Assembly: GCA_021159005.1 (NCBI GenBank)
Contig: JAGGSN010000210.1
Span: forward strand, 1 to 64,000
Reading direction: 5' to 3'
From: Candidatus Zixiibacteriota bacterium
GTDB lineage: Bacteria > Zixibacteria > MSB-5A5 > UBA10806 > 4484-95
Length of the DNA stretch: 64,000 nt
Shown here: positions 26,036-33,809 of the stretch, piece by piece
Numbering within the stretch: the first letter of the stretch is position 1
How the letters are laid out: the number at the start of each line of letters is the position of its first letter
The notes under the pieces: generated by a model
Told to the model about the DNA's origin: nothing
Database searches by the model: none
The model's input: only the letters and a program-made list of their open reading frames with translations
Made by a program: the position numbers and the translations under genes

Positions 26036-28675
26036 TTATTTTTTCACAACGCCAATATTTCTATCGATACCGGCTTTCAAAGCGGCATCAATACGCGCTT
26101 TCGACTCTTCAAGGTGTGCTTTAGTGATTATGTCTAATGTGGGAACAGTAATAGCCTTAGCAATAGCTCTCTGGAGGATTTTCAGGTCGTTCCTGGCTAA
26201 TGTTCTGGCATCCTCAGGTATACCGGCCTGCTTTTGCAAAACCATGCCGATTGCTTTATCCAGATGATAACGCTGGAGTCGCCTTCTGAAACTATTGATA
26301 TTCTTACCGCTGACAATTTCTGGAGACCAAACAGCCCGTCGTAAATCGGTGAACATATCAGTCATAGTATAAATTTCCTGACCTTTTTCATAGTGAAGGA
26401 CTATGTCTTGTAGTCTCGATAAAGCGATTGGATTATATAGGCGGTCTATCGCTATTTTTTGGCAGGAAAATACTCTGTCATGAATAGGGTAATCCAAACG
26501 CTTAATTTTGCCGGCAGACCATTTGAAATCCTCAAGCCTTTCGGGCTGAAGCTTATTCAATAGCGATGCCGGGAAACTAAACACATCCGGCGCAAACAGA
26601 TGTTCTTTTAGAAACTGCATAGCCTCTTTTTGCTTTGATGCTGGTACCGGCTCAAAGGGAAGTGTGTTTTCCGAATCGCCAACATGATAATTATTATGAT
26701 AGATGCCGCCGATAAATTTGGGAATCAGACGAGCAATATAATAATACGGACTCCAACCGCGGTTAAAAGCCGTTAACATTTTCTGATATCGATTGCCGGG
26801 GTTTTCAAATTTCTCCTCTATTTTATCCCAAAGCTCCGTAGATAGAGATATTTCATCCAAAAGGTATGCCATCGGATCAGAACTTAAATCAAACATATTA
26901 CAAAGCGGGTCGATTGATGTCATGGAATTGCCGAACACGTCCTCATCGGTGGCATAAATCAGAAGCGGGTCGGTGCAGCGGGAAGCGATTTTCTCAAGTT
27001 CAGGCAGTTCATCCTCAGGAGTTGCGGCATCAATAGGTTTGTAGCCATATTCGATTGCCCAAAAATCATATGTGCCGGGTATGGAATGGAAAAACTCGCC
27101 CTGCTTGGTTCCCTCGGGAGCGATATTGGCGGGATTGTAATCCATAACCGAACCGGTTACACCAAGCTTTTGCGTTCGGGTTTTATCATGCCGCTGTTCA
27201 TTGGTATTGATAGTCGAGGCTTTGAAATTATGACGAAGGCCTAAAGTGTGCCCAACCTCATGCACAACAAGATCGACTATATATGCCTGCACAAATTCCT
27301 TTGTTGTTTCGTTTTCATCATCAAAATCGCTGCGAGCGTTTAGAATATTCATGGCAAAGGAGGCATCCTTGGCGGACTCCTGGGCATAATTGCAGCGGCG
27401 ATGGTTAGAAAATATGCCGTCATTATAGAAATCGGGTTCAGCTGTTTCGCTAACCAACGGGTCGATATAATATTCTGACTTGATATACATCCAGCGAATA
27501 AAATCGACACAAATTCTGACATCGGCATCATATATCTGGCCTGTATACGGATTAGTATGTGATGGTCCCACCGCATAACTTCTGCCGGGAAATACCACCC
27601 ATTGAATAGTACTGTATCTCGCATCGGCAGGGTCCCAACTGGCAGTATCAGACATCTGCTTAACTACGATAGCATCTTTAAAGCCAATTTTCTCGAACGC
27701 CTTATTCCACAGAAGCACTCCCTTTCTTACATATGGCCGATACTCTTCGGGAATAGTATTTCCCAGCCAATATACTATCGGTTTCACGGGCTTCGAAAGC
27801 GCCGAATCGGGATAGGCTTTTTCTAGATGCCAGCGGTTGATATAGCGAACATACGGCGTCTCTTTATCCAATTGATTATAATCCTGATAAAGCGTCTGGA
27901 AATACCCGATGCGGTCATCGGCAAAGCGCGGCTTATAACCGGTATCAATCAATGCCGACAGTGAAAAATGATAGGTGTGAAGCATACTGTATGAGCTGGG
28001 GAATGTCTGAGCATCATTGGGCTTTTTGGTTTCAAAATGATAGACAGCGTCGATTTCACTGTTTAGCGGGAAAGATTTAATTTCCCCGAAATAGCTGTTG
28101 TCTTTATCGAAAGTGTATTCCAGCTTGCCTTTTTTCCCAAGATAATAACTGATATTGCTTATATCCTGAATGAAGAAAGCCGAGGGGTCGACTAAGACCG
28201 TCTTAGTCTCTTTTTCGGGTTCCGATTCGATTTTGGCAATTCCGAAAATCGAATTGCTAACACCTCTTTCGATAGCTCGAGACAGCGTTGAAGAAGTATC
28301 GGCTCTGAACCGCAAATTTTTCTGAATCATATGAATATTTTTTCCGATTCGCTTAAACTCGAATGGAAACTCTCCTATATCGGCGCCATTGTCATAATAA
28401 GTGCCATCGCCGGCAGAACGAGTGATATTACACATATAAGTTTGCTCAAATTGATCAGGCTTTATCTCCATATAAACTTTGCCTTCATCGGCTTTAGTAT
28501 AAAATGTGAAAAAACCATCGATTTTTTTATAATCCTTGATTACTTCCTCGAACGCTTTGCCATTCTCTTTTTTCTTGTCATTGTCTTTTTTCTTTTTAGC
28601 CTCAAGCTCGCCGGCAGGTATTAGCGCAATTAAGACAGACAGCAGGATTAGAAGCAATTTAGCGGGTTTAAACAT
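26036..28675 (-). CDS. Secreted zinc metalloprotease, DUF5117/DUF4953 type
   Basis: An 879-residue protein with a signal peptide (about 1-27) followed by a Lys-rich stretch. The N-terminal half resembles the DUF5117/DUF5118 regions found before gluzincin-like domains. The catalytic motif VVHEVGHTLGLRHNFKAS near residue 470 gives a HExxHxxGxxH metal site, and SVMDYNPANIAPEG follows as a Met-turn-like segment. It is expected in the periplasm or outside the cell. GGAGG lies 4 nt before the ATG. There is no T9SS sorting domain at its C-terminus, unlike the next protease gene. Physiological substrates are unknown. Confidence 0.92.
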   Translation of the reverse strand: MFKPAKLLLILLSVLIALIPAGELEAKKKKDNDKKKENGKAFEEVIKDYKKIDGFFTFYTKADEGKVYMEIKPDQFEQTYMCNITRSAGDGTYYDNGADIGEFPFEFKRIGKNIHMIQKNLRFRADTSSTLSRAIERGVSNSIFGIAKIESEPEKETKTVLVDPSAFFIQDISNISYYLGKKGKLEYTFDKDNSYFGEIKSFPLNSEIDAVYHFETKKPNDAQTFPSSYSMLHTYHFSLSALIDTGYKPRFADDRIGYFQTLYQDYNQLDKETPYVRYINRWHLEKAYPDSALSKPVKPIVYWLGNTIPEEYRPYVRKGVLLWNKAFEKIGFKDAIVVKQMSDTASWDPADARYSTIQWVVFPGRSYAVGPSHTNPYTGQIYDADVRICVDFIRWMYIKSEYYIDPLVSETAEPDFYNDGIFSNHRRCNYAQESAKDASFAMNILNARSDFDDENETTKEFVQAYIVDLVVHEVGHTLGLRHNFKASTINTNEQRHDKTRTQKLGVTGSVMDYNPANIAPEGTKQGEFFHSIPGTYDFWAIEYGYKPIDAATPEDELPELEKIASRCTDPLLIYATDEDVFGNSMTSIDPLCNMFDLSSDPMAYLLDEISLSTELWDKIEEKFENPGNRYQKMLTAFNRGWSPYYYIARLIPKFIGGIYHNNYHVGDSENTLPFEPVPASKQKEAMQFLKEHLFAPDVFSFPASLLNKLQPERLEDFKWSAGKIKRLDYPIHDRVFSCQKIAIDRLYNPIALSRLQDIVLHYEKGQEIYTMTDMFTDLRRAVWSPEIVSGKNINSFRRRLQRYHLDKAIGMVLQKQAGIPEDARTLARNDLKILQRAIAKAITVPTLDIITKAHLEESKARIDAALKAGIDRNIGVVKK

Positions 28676-28846
28676 ACAACCTCCATGTATTTGAAATATG
28701 TTGAATTGTTAAATTAGATTCGATAAAATGAATTGTCATAATGCTAAATAGAATAATATTATCTTTATAATAAAGCAATTAAAATATTCTCTTGCATATT
28801 TGAGCCTGTGATTTTAAATTGGGGGGTCATATTAGCGGAGGAATTA

Positions 28847-29695
28847 ATGGGTTTTTTAGCATTTTTTGCGCAACGGTTTATTGCGGGAGAGACAGTGGAA
28901 AGCGCCATTACGGCGGTAAACCAACTTAACGCATCGGGCATGACAGCGACTCTGGATATTCTTGGAGAGAATGTCAAATCACAGGAGCAAGCGATACGGA
29001 CGGCTGATAAATATATTAGCATGCTTCAGACTATTGCCGATACCGGCATCAATTCGAACATATCGATAAAGCTTACTCAAATGGGGTTGGATATATCCGA
29101 CCAGTTTTGCTATGATAACGTCAGCCGGATATTAGACAAAGCTGACAAGCTGAACATTTTTGTTCGGGTTGATATGGAAGGTTCTGATTACACCGAAAGG
29201 ACTCTTCAGCTTGTATTCAAATGGTATGAGAAATACAAGAACATGGGCATAGTAATTCAATGCTCTCTTTATCGCTCTGAGAAAGATATAGAGGAGTTGA
29301 ATAAACGTAAAATAACGGTAAGACTATGCAAAGGAGCATATAAAGAGCCGAAAACAGTTGCTTTCGTATCCAAAGATGAGGTTAACGCCAATTTTATAAA
29401 GCTGACCGAAATGCTTATTAAGGATGGCGTTTATCCCGCTATTGCCAGCCATGACAGCGTCATGCTAAAAGCCGGTTTGGATTTAGCTGAAAAATATGGC
29501 AGAGGCAAAGATGATTTTGAATTTCAGATGCTTTATGGGATCAACCGTTCGGCTCAACGCGAGTTAGTGGAGCAAGGTTACCGGGTAAGGGTTTATACGC
29601 CATTTGGTAATCACTGGCTGCCGTATTATTTAAGACGGATGCGCGAACGCAAAGAAAACGTGCTGTTTATATTAAAGCATCTGTTTAAGGATTAA
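28847..29695 (+). CDS. putB: Proline dehydrogenase
   Basis: A 282-residue FAD enzyme oxidising proline to pyrroline-5-carboxylate, of the short monofunctional type. The N-terminal RFIAGETVESAI..LNASGMTATLDILGE and C-terminal FEFQMLYGIN, GYRVRVYTPFG, WLPYYLRRMRERKEN are family hallmarks; the RR..RKEN end binds substrate and flavin. I start at ATG 28847 with GGAGG 5 nt before it; an earlier frame start at 28808 is not supported. It is transcribed away from the metalloprotease gene, so 28676-28846 is a divergent promoter region. No pyrroline-5-carboxylate dehydrogenase is next to it. Confidence 0.94.
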   Translation: MGFLAFFAQRFIAGETVESAITAVNQLNASGMTATLDILGENVKSQEQAIRTADKYISMLQTIADTGINSNISIKLTQMGLDISDQFCYDNVSRILDKADKLNIFVRVDMEGSDYTERTLQLVFKWYEKYKNMGIVIQCSLYRSEKDIEELNKRKITVRLCKGAYKEPKTVAFVSKDEVNANFIKLTEMLIKDGVYPAIASHDSVMLKAGLDLAEKYGRGKDDFEFQMLYGINRSAQRELVEQGYRVRVYTPFGNHWLPYYLRRMRERKENVLFILKHLFKD

Positions 29696-29741
29696 TTATA
29701 TCAGTAAACGCGTAGGGGCGTCATATACCCTGAGAGATTAG

Positions 29742-30218
29742 CTATTCGATAGAGATTTCGGTATTTTTATTACATTCAGGGAATAAGTCAATTAGAATAA
29801 TTTCAAGTTTATACAATCTTGCTAGTATAATATATTGATTTACCATTAGCGAAGATGCTACTTTTATATATCCGCTTTTTCCTGCGCCTTTATAATCATG
29901 ATTTCTCATACAAATATATAATTTTTTTACTCGAGAATCCAGCAAAGCTTTCAGAACATCTTTAAAAAATTCAGAAAATGCATCAGATAAGCTTATTTCG
30001 AAAGCAGTTCCGGTATCCAAATCTAAAATATCAAATGCTTGTAGTTTTGAAGAGTCGATTTTTGTTTCTTTACTTTCATTTAATGCATCAAACCTTAAAG
30101 TCATTCCTTCAGCTACAGGTGCTTCAACATTAACTCTGGTTTTAAATCTTTCCTTGATTATTTCTTGTAATTTTTTTGTAGTTCTAGATGTCTTAGCTTC
30201 ATCTCTATAATCTTCCAA
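29742..30218 (-). CDS. Hypothetical protein, possible 3' part of an interrupted gene
   Basis: A 158-residue soluble alpha/beta-looking protein that I do not recognise. Segments DILDLDTGTAFEISLSD, FFKDVLKALLD and KKLYICMRNH recall the core of restriction-endonuclease-like folds, but no convincing PD-(D/E)xK triad is present, so no function is claimed. Only a TTG (30218) is available as start and no good Shine-Dalgarno precedes it. The same frame is open upstream to an ATG at 30347 except for one TAA at 30240-30242, so the true gene may begin there. Base composition is more AT-rich than neighbours. Confidence 0.6.
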   Translation of the reverse strand: MEDYRDEAKTSRTTKKLQEIIKERFKTRVNVEAPVAEGMTLRFDALNESKETKIDSSKLQAFDILDLDTGTAFEISLSDAFSEFFKDVLKALLDSRVKKLYICMRNHDYKGAGKSGYIKVASSLMVNQYIILARLYKLEIILIDLFPECNKNTEISIE

Positions 30219-30239
30219 TAAATCTATTTGTTTTAGCCA

Positions 30240-30347
30240 TTATTTTTTGTAGGAAGCAAAATGATATCCTCTTCTATTTGTTTTAATCTTAAAAATCTGA
30301 TAAAAGAATTTTTTTATTTCATTTAATATTTCTTCTTCTGGTTTCAT
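30240..30347 (-). pseudogene. 35-codon 5' segment, in frame with the next ORF across one TAA
   Basis: ATG at 30347 lies one nucleotide after the stop of the small zinc-binding gene, as in coupled genes. It opens 35 codons (MKPEEEILNEIKKFF...ASYKK), then TAA, then continues in the same frame with TGG CTA AAA CAA into the 158-residue ORF. Joined, the product would be about 200 residues with no loss of character at the junction. This is either a recent nonsense mutation, an assembly error in an A-run, or a genuine short leader ORF. Confidence 0.5.
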
Positions 30348-30348
30348 T

Positions 30349-30543
30349 TTACCAATCTATCTCTTTAAAACCATTCATGGCAAATTCTTTTCCGCAATTA
30401 GAACATCTAATTAATTCAATATATTCTGAATCTGGAAGACAAACAAGAATGTTTTTTTCGTCAAAAAAACCTTCATACATCTTATCTGCATGAATTATAA
30501 ATTTGTTATTCCCACATTCACAACAATTTTTATAATAATCCAT
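30349..30543 (-). CDS. Small Cys-rich, zinc-ribbon-like protein
   Basis: A 64-residue protein with CCECGNNK near the N-terminus and RCSNCGKEF near the C-terminus, a CxxC...CxxC arrangement able to bind one zinc. AGGAGG lies 9 nt before the ATG at 30543, so translation is well supported. Function unknown. It is the first gene of a two-gene unit with the interrupted ORF at 29742-30347, which begins one base after its stop. Confidence 0.75.
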   Translation of the reverse strand: MDYYKNCCECGNNKFIIHADKMYEGFFDEKNILVCLPDSEYIELIRCSNCGKEFAMNGFKEIDW

Positions 30544-30721
30544 ATTATTTTACCTCCTATTTATATTTATTTAAACTATATTAAATTCAAACTTTAAATT
30601 GAAACCTTAATATTCACTATCACCTTTTCCTATTGCTTTTAAAGTTCTTATTATCTCCTTATCACCTTGTTTCATCTTATACGTTTTTCGTCTTAAGAAT
30701 ATTATTGATATTTAATTTCTC

Positions 30722-32167
30722 TCATCCCTTAATATTCGCCAATGGCAGAAAATGCGCCACCTTTTTCGATATCCCCAGATTGTGAACAGCATCGACAACC
30801 ATATCAACATCCTTATAGGCAAAACCAGCCTCCTCAGCCAAGCCTTTCATCGAGGCGGCTCTTACTGTTATGCCCTGTTTCGTCATCTGGTCTTTAAGCT
30901 CATGGCCGCGTATTTTCCGCTTGGCGGCGGCCCGCGACATAAGCCGCCCGGCGCCATGAATAGTACTGCCAAAAGTGATATTCTCAGCTTGTTTTGTGCC
31001 CACAAGCAGATACGAACCCGACTGCATTGAGCCGCCAACCAGCACCGGTTGCCCTAAAGGGCGATATTTTTCAGGCAGATCTTTATTGCCGGGGCCAAAA
31101 GCGCGAGTGGCGCCTTTGCGATGGACAATCAATTCCTCTAGTCCTTGGCCGGTATCATATTTTTCAATCTTGGCGATATTGTGGGCGACATCATAAATAA
31201 GATTCATTCCGAGTTCCTCAGCCGACTTGCCTAATATCTTTGCAAAGCCTTCTCTTACTCTATGCATAATCACCTGACGGTTGACAAATGCTGTATTGGC
31301 GGCGGCAGCCATGGCGCTGTAGTATGCCTGCCCTTCCAGCGAATCGAATGGGGCGCAGGCAAGCTCGCGGTCGTTGGTGCGGATGCCATACTTTTTCATC
31401 GCCGCGCCGAAACTCTTAAGGTAATCCGTGCCTATCTGATGTCCGAAACCGCGCGAGCCGCAGTGTATCATAACAGTAATCTGGCCAGGCTGGTCGATTC
31501 CCAAAGCCGAGGCAACAGATTTATCGCATTGCTCATCGAAAGTAACTTTCTGCAGTTCTAGATAATGATTGCCCGAACCGAGAGTGCCGACCTGATCCAA
31601 GCCGCGTGTTTTAGCCTTATCGGAGACATTATCGGGATTTGCGCCGGGGATTTTGCCATTCTGCTCGGTGAATTCAATATCGCTATCCCAGGCATAGCCC
31701 TTTTTCAGACACCAGGATGATCCCTCTACCATAAGCTTATCAAATTCAGTCCGGTTCAGCTTTATGATGCCCTTGCAGCCAACTCCGCTGGGCACAAGCT
31801 GATATAGCAGGTCAATCAGTTCCGTAATCTTGGGCTTAATTTCTTTTTCGGTGAGATTGGTTCTTATCAATCGGACGCCGCAGTTGATGTCAAAGCCGAT
31901 ACCGCCGGGCGAGATAACGCCGGTCTTGGTACTGAATGCCGCCACGCCGCCAATCGGAAAGCCATACCCGCGATGGCCATCCGGCATGCAGAGCGCATAA
32001 CGCCGTATGCCCGGCAGGCAGGCAACATTGGTTATCTGCTCGATAACGCCCTCATCAAGGTTATCAAGCAGTTTTTTCGAGGTGATTAAACGCGCGGGGA
32101 CTTTCATCCCTTGCTTTGACCCTTTGGGAATCTCCCAGGTGTAGTCGTCAATTTTAATTTTTTCCAT
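30722..32167 (-). CDS. rtcB: RtcB tRNA-splicing / RNA-repair ligase
   Basis: A 481-residue GTP- and Mn-dependent ligase joining 2',3'-cyclic phosphate (or 3'-phosphate) ends to 5'-OH ends. Metal and nucleotide motifs are intact: GFDINCGVRL (about 89-98), HCGSRGFGHQIG, YDVAHNIAK, HRKGATRAFGPG and GSTIHGAGRLMSR, whose His (near 403) accepts GMP. Length matches the family. The cofactor protein archease lies upstream at 32496-32987 in the same direction, separated by 328 bp of repeats. Likely role is RNA repair, since no intron-containing tRNA is seen here. Confidence 0.96.
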   Translation of the reverse strand: MEKIKIDDYTWEIPKGSKQGMKVPARLITSKKLLDNLDEGVIEQITNVACLPGIRRYALCMPDGHRGYGFPIGGVAAFSTKTGVISPGGIGFDINCGVRLIRTNLTEKEIKPKITELIDLLYQLVPSGVGCKGIIKLNRTEFDKLMVEGSSWCLKKGYAWDSDIEFTEQNGKIPGANPDNVSDKAKTRGLDQVGTLGSGNHYLELQKVTFDEQCDKSVASALGIDQPGQITVMIHCGSRGFGHQIGTDYLKSFGAAMKKYGIRTNDRELACAPFDSLEGQAYYSAMAAAANTAFVNRQVIMHRVREGFAKILGKSAEELGMNLIYDVAHNIAKIEKYDTGQGLEELIVHRKGATRAFGPGNKDLPEKYRPLGQPVLVGGSMQSGSYLLVGTKQAENITFGSTIHGAGRLMSRAAAKRKIRGHELKDQMTKQGITVRAASMKGLAEEAGFAYKDVDMVVDAVHNLGISKKVAHFLPLANIKG

Positions 32168-32249
32168 ATTATCCCCTATTCCATATTAATCATTTAATAG
32201 TAGGAGCTTTCCAGACCCGATATTTTCCAGCATTGCTAATGTTATTCCG

Positions 32250-32292
32250 CCCTCAGGATGTCATTCGCTTAGGCTCATTTCCATCCTGAGGG
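32250..32292 (-). repeat. CTCAGGATG palindromic element, reversed copy
   Basis: Arms CCTCAGGATG and CATCCTGAGG. Read on the minus strand it aligns with the copies at 32341 and 32651, sharing CCTCAGGATGGAA, GCCT.AAGCG and ACATCCTGAG, which shows insertion in the opposite orientation. Confidence 0.75.
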
Positions 32293-32308
32293 ATGTGAAA
32301 TTTGACGC

Positions 32309-32333
32309 GTAGGGGCGTATTGCATACGCCCTC
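32309..32333. repeat. GTAGGGGCG hairpin repeat
   Basis: GTAGGGGCGTAT, loop, ATACGCCC. Related copies lie at 34704-34728, 54869-54893 and 58691-58715 with the same stem in either orientation, and with another loop at 59744-59777. All are intergenic. Confidence 0.75.
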
Positions 32334-32340
32334 TTCTGTT

Positions 32341-32390
32341 ATGCCTCAGGATGGAAGGACATCTCAAACGGACGATATCCTGAGACCGAA
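32341..32390 (+). repeat. CTCAGGATG palindromic element, intergenic forward copy
   Basis: Matches the copy inside archease (32651-32700) at about 45 of 50 positions with no gap. Arms CTCAGGATG and a one-mismatch CATCCTGAG enclose a loop of about 24 nt. Confidence 0.85.
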
Positions 32391-32407
32391 CTGCTTTGCA
32401 TGCGCCC

Positions 32408-32484
32408 ACTCTGGTTACCAAGCGGCGCTTGGTAACCAGAGTAAAGCGGCGCTTGGTAACCAGAGTAATTGGTAACTTGAGTAA
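32408..32484. repeat. GGTTACCAAGC hairpin, 1.5 tandem copies
   Basis: A complete hairpin ACTCTGGTTACCAAGC / GCTTGGTAACCAGAGT (32408-32442) is followed by GGCGCTTGGTAACCAGAGT again and a decayed GGTAACTTGAGTAA. This looks like local slippage or nested insertion. Confidence 0.8.
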
Positions 32485-32495
32485 TTCTCATCATC

Positions 32496-32987
32496 TTACA
32501 AATCCAATATCACATGACCGCTATAGCCGCTGTTGGTTTTCCTCACGCTCAATTTATGATATGTAACTGCTTTTACATCGGTTCTCAAATCATGTTTTTT
32601 AATGTCGATATACTCACCGGTTGCTTTGCATTTAAGCTTATAATTACCGCATGCCTCAGGATGGAAGGACGCCTCAAGCGGACGACATCCTGAGTCCGAA
32701 TTACCGCTTATCTCGATATCGAATTGCTTGAAAAATATCTTCTCTACATCTTTTATATAGATTAACTCCGCCAAAAAGGCAAACAGTAAATCCTCGACAG
32801 TCTCGGCATCAACAGCGAACTCGACTGTCTCTTTCGGTTCCACCTTTGCGGTATCGGTCATCGCCTCGAAAGACGCTATGCCGCAGACCGCGAACAGTTC
32901 CTCAAGCGAATCGCCATAAGCCTCGAACTCGAAATCGGCGAAGGCGCCTGCCTCGATTATTTTGTATTTGGGTTGTTTGTGCATCAT
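32496..32987 (-). CDS. Archease with an in-frame palindromic-element insertion
   Basis: A 163-residue activator of RtcB that promotes its guanylylation. Family features are FADFEFEAYGDSLEELF near the start, VKAVTYHKLSV and the C-terminal VILDL. Typical archeases are about 140 residues. The excess lies at residues 96-115 (NSDSGCRPLEASFHPEACGN), in a loop between two core strands, and is encoded by a copy of the CTCAGGATG palindromic element (32651-32700) that also occurs outside genes. Reading frame and the metal-binding Asp residues on both sides remain intact. No good Shine-Dalgarno precedes either ATG (32987 or 32984). Confidence 0.9.
   Translation of the reverse strand: MMHKQPKYKIIEAGAFADFEFEAYGDSLEELFAVCGIASFEAMTDTAKVEPKETVEFAVDAETVEDLLFAFLAELIYIKDVEKIFFKQFDIEISGNSDSGCRPLEASFHPEACGNYKLKCKATGEYIDIKKHDLRTDVKAVTYHKLSVRKTNSGYSGHVILDL
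32651..32700 (+). repeat. CTCAGGATG palindromic element inside the archease gene
   Basis: Same 50-bp sequence as the intergenic copy at 32341-32390 (about 45 of 50 identical), here within codons 96-113 of archease. Both the arms and the central GGAAGGAC..CAAGCGGACGA are present. The element carries no stop in the used frame. Confidence 0.88.
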
Positions 32988-33011
32988 GGTTTATTTATTG
33001 CGCCGTCAATT

Positions 33012-33042
33012 GTCGGGTTTCCTCCTTTGATCGGAACCCGAC
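33012..33042. repeat. GTCGGGTTTCC hairpin repeat, copy 1
   Basis: GTCGGGTTTCC and GGAACCCGAC form a stem with a TCCTTTGATC loop. It is placed between the archease and DUF202-like genes. Related copies lie at 33536-33581, read as protein, and 34529-34575. Confidence 0.7.
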
Positions 33043-33050
33043 CTGCTTTG

Positions 33051-33452
33051 TTAATCAATGATATCAGCTATCAGACTATATTTCAGCTTAATTTCTTTTA
33101 TATGCTTATCGTGGCGACGTATATTAATTATTGATCTTATTATAAGATAGAGGCCTAAAATGACCAAAGAAACATTTATTATCATCAAAGGCACAAATAG
33201 ATGCATTATATGAGCAGCGTCATAATATTTGGAGGTAGCTATCAAAAAACTAAGCACTGATATGGGTATTGCAAACATGGCAATTCCGGTGCGCAAAGAT
33301 GCCAATGAAGTTCTCTTTTCTGCCAAAAGTAATTGAACCTCATTAATAATGATACTTTTAGGCTTATGCTTGTCTTCCTGAACGTCTTTTGATTTTAAAC
33401 TCAACGGGTTTTCATTTAAATCCATAGTACTCGTCTCTGATTTATTTTCCAT
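33051..33452 (-). CDS. DUF202-like small membrane protein
   Basis: A 133-residue protein. The first 45 residues are polar and Lys/Ser-rich. LLLAEKRTSLASLRTGIAMFA resembles the DUF202 signature (LaeeRt.lAwlRTgla), and two hydrophobic segments follow (about 66-84 and 95-118). The C-terminal tail is charged. Function unknown; DUF202 domains occur in small bacterial membrane proteins and in yeast vacuolar transporter chaperones. AAGGA lies upstream of the ATG. Confidence 0.75.
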   Translation of the reverse strand: MENKSETSTMDLNENPLSLKSKDVQEDKHKPKSIIINEVQLLLAEKRTSLASLRTGIAMFAIPISVLSFLIATSKYYDAAHIMHLFVPLMIINVSLVILGLYLIIRSIINIRRHDKHIKEIKLKYSLIADIID

Positions 33453-33468
33453 TTTATCTATCCTTTAT

Positions 33469-33518
33469 ATGCCTCGGGATAGAAGGACTCCTTAAACGGA
33501 CAACATCCTGAGGCGGAA
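33469..33518 (+). repeat. CTCAGGATG palindromic element, diverged copy
   Basis: Aligns with 32341 and 32651: ATGCCTCGGGATAGAAGGAC, then CTTAAACGGAC and ACATCCTGAGG. The left arm has two changes. It lies just upstream of the DUF202-like gene start. Confidence 0.75.
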
Positions 33519-33526
33519 TTGTATCT

Positions 33527-33769
33527 CTACAGACTGTCGGGTTTCTCCCCGCCGCGGTCCGCCATAGGCGGAGAATCCGACCTGTTTTCTTTAATAAGCG
33601 CCTTTTCTTTCATTATTGCTAACACATTAGAGGGTTCATTTGTTTCCGAAGCATTTCCGGGAACCGTAACAAGATTTTCGCAATGAGGGCAGTATAGTTC
33701 ATCAAAAGGCAACAAAAATCCCGCGATAATGAGCTTACCGCATTTAGCGCAATCAAATTTTAATCCCAT
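33527..33769 (-). CDS. Zinc-ribbon protein with repeat-derived C-terminus
   Basis: An 80-residue protein. CAKCGK (Cys 7/10) and CPHCEN (Cys 27/30) form a zinc ribbon. A linker follows, then the last 18 or so residues (RSDSPPMADRGGEKPDSL) are encoded within a GTCGGGTTTCTCC-type palindromic repeat at 33536-33581, which also occurs outside genes. The stop codon comes after the repeat. AGGAG lies upstream of the ATG at 33769. Function unknown; the ribbon resembles general metal-binding modules of regulatory or ribosome-linked proteins. Confidence 0.75.
   Translation of the reverse strand: MGLKFDCAKCGKLIIAGFLLPFDELYCPHCENLVTVPGNASETNEPSNVLAIMKEKALIKENRSDSPPMADRGGEKPDSL
33536..33581. repeat. GTCGGGTTTCTCC palindromic repeat read as coding sequence
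   Basis: GTCGGGTTTCTCC and GGAGAATCCGAC arms enclose GGTCCGCCATAGGCGGA, itself palindromic. It supplies the C-terminus of the zinc-ribbon gene on the minus strand. Confidence 0.75.
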
Positions 33770-33809
33770 TTTATCTCCTGCATTCCTGTTTCCTCATGCT
33801 TTACGCCAG

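Larger units (their letters stand above)
32168..32495. other. Repeat-filled gap between archease and rtcB
   Basis: No gene is supported. In order it contains a reversed CTCAGGATG element (32250-32292), a GTAGGGGCG hairpin (32309-32333), a forward CTCAGGATG element (32341-32390) and a GGTTACCAAGC hairpin with a second partial copy (32408-32484). More than half of the gap is repeat. Confidence 0.7.

Noticed and set aside
29742-30218. Call as a restriction endonuclease
   Set aside because: The sequence faintly resembles that fold, but no PD-(D/E)xK residues could be placed and no methyltransferase gene is nearby.
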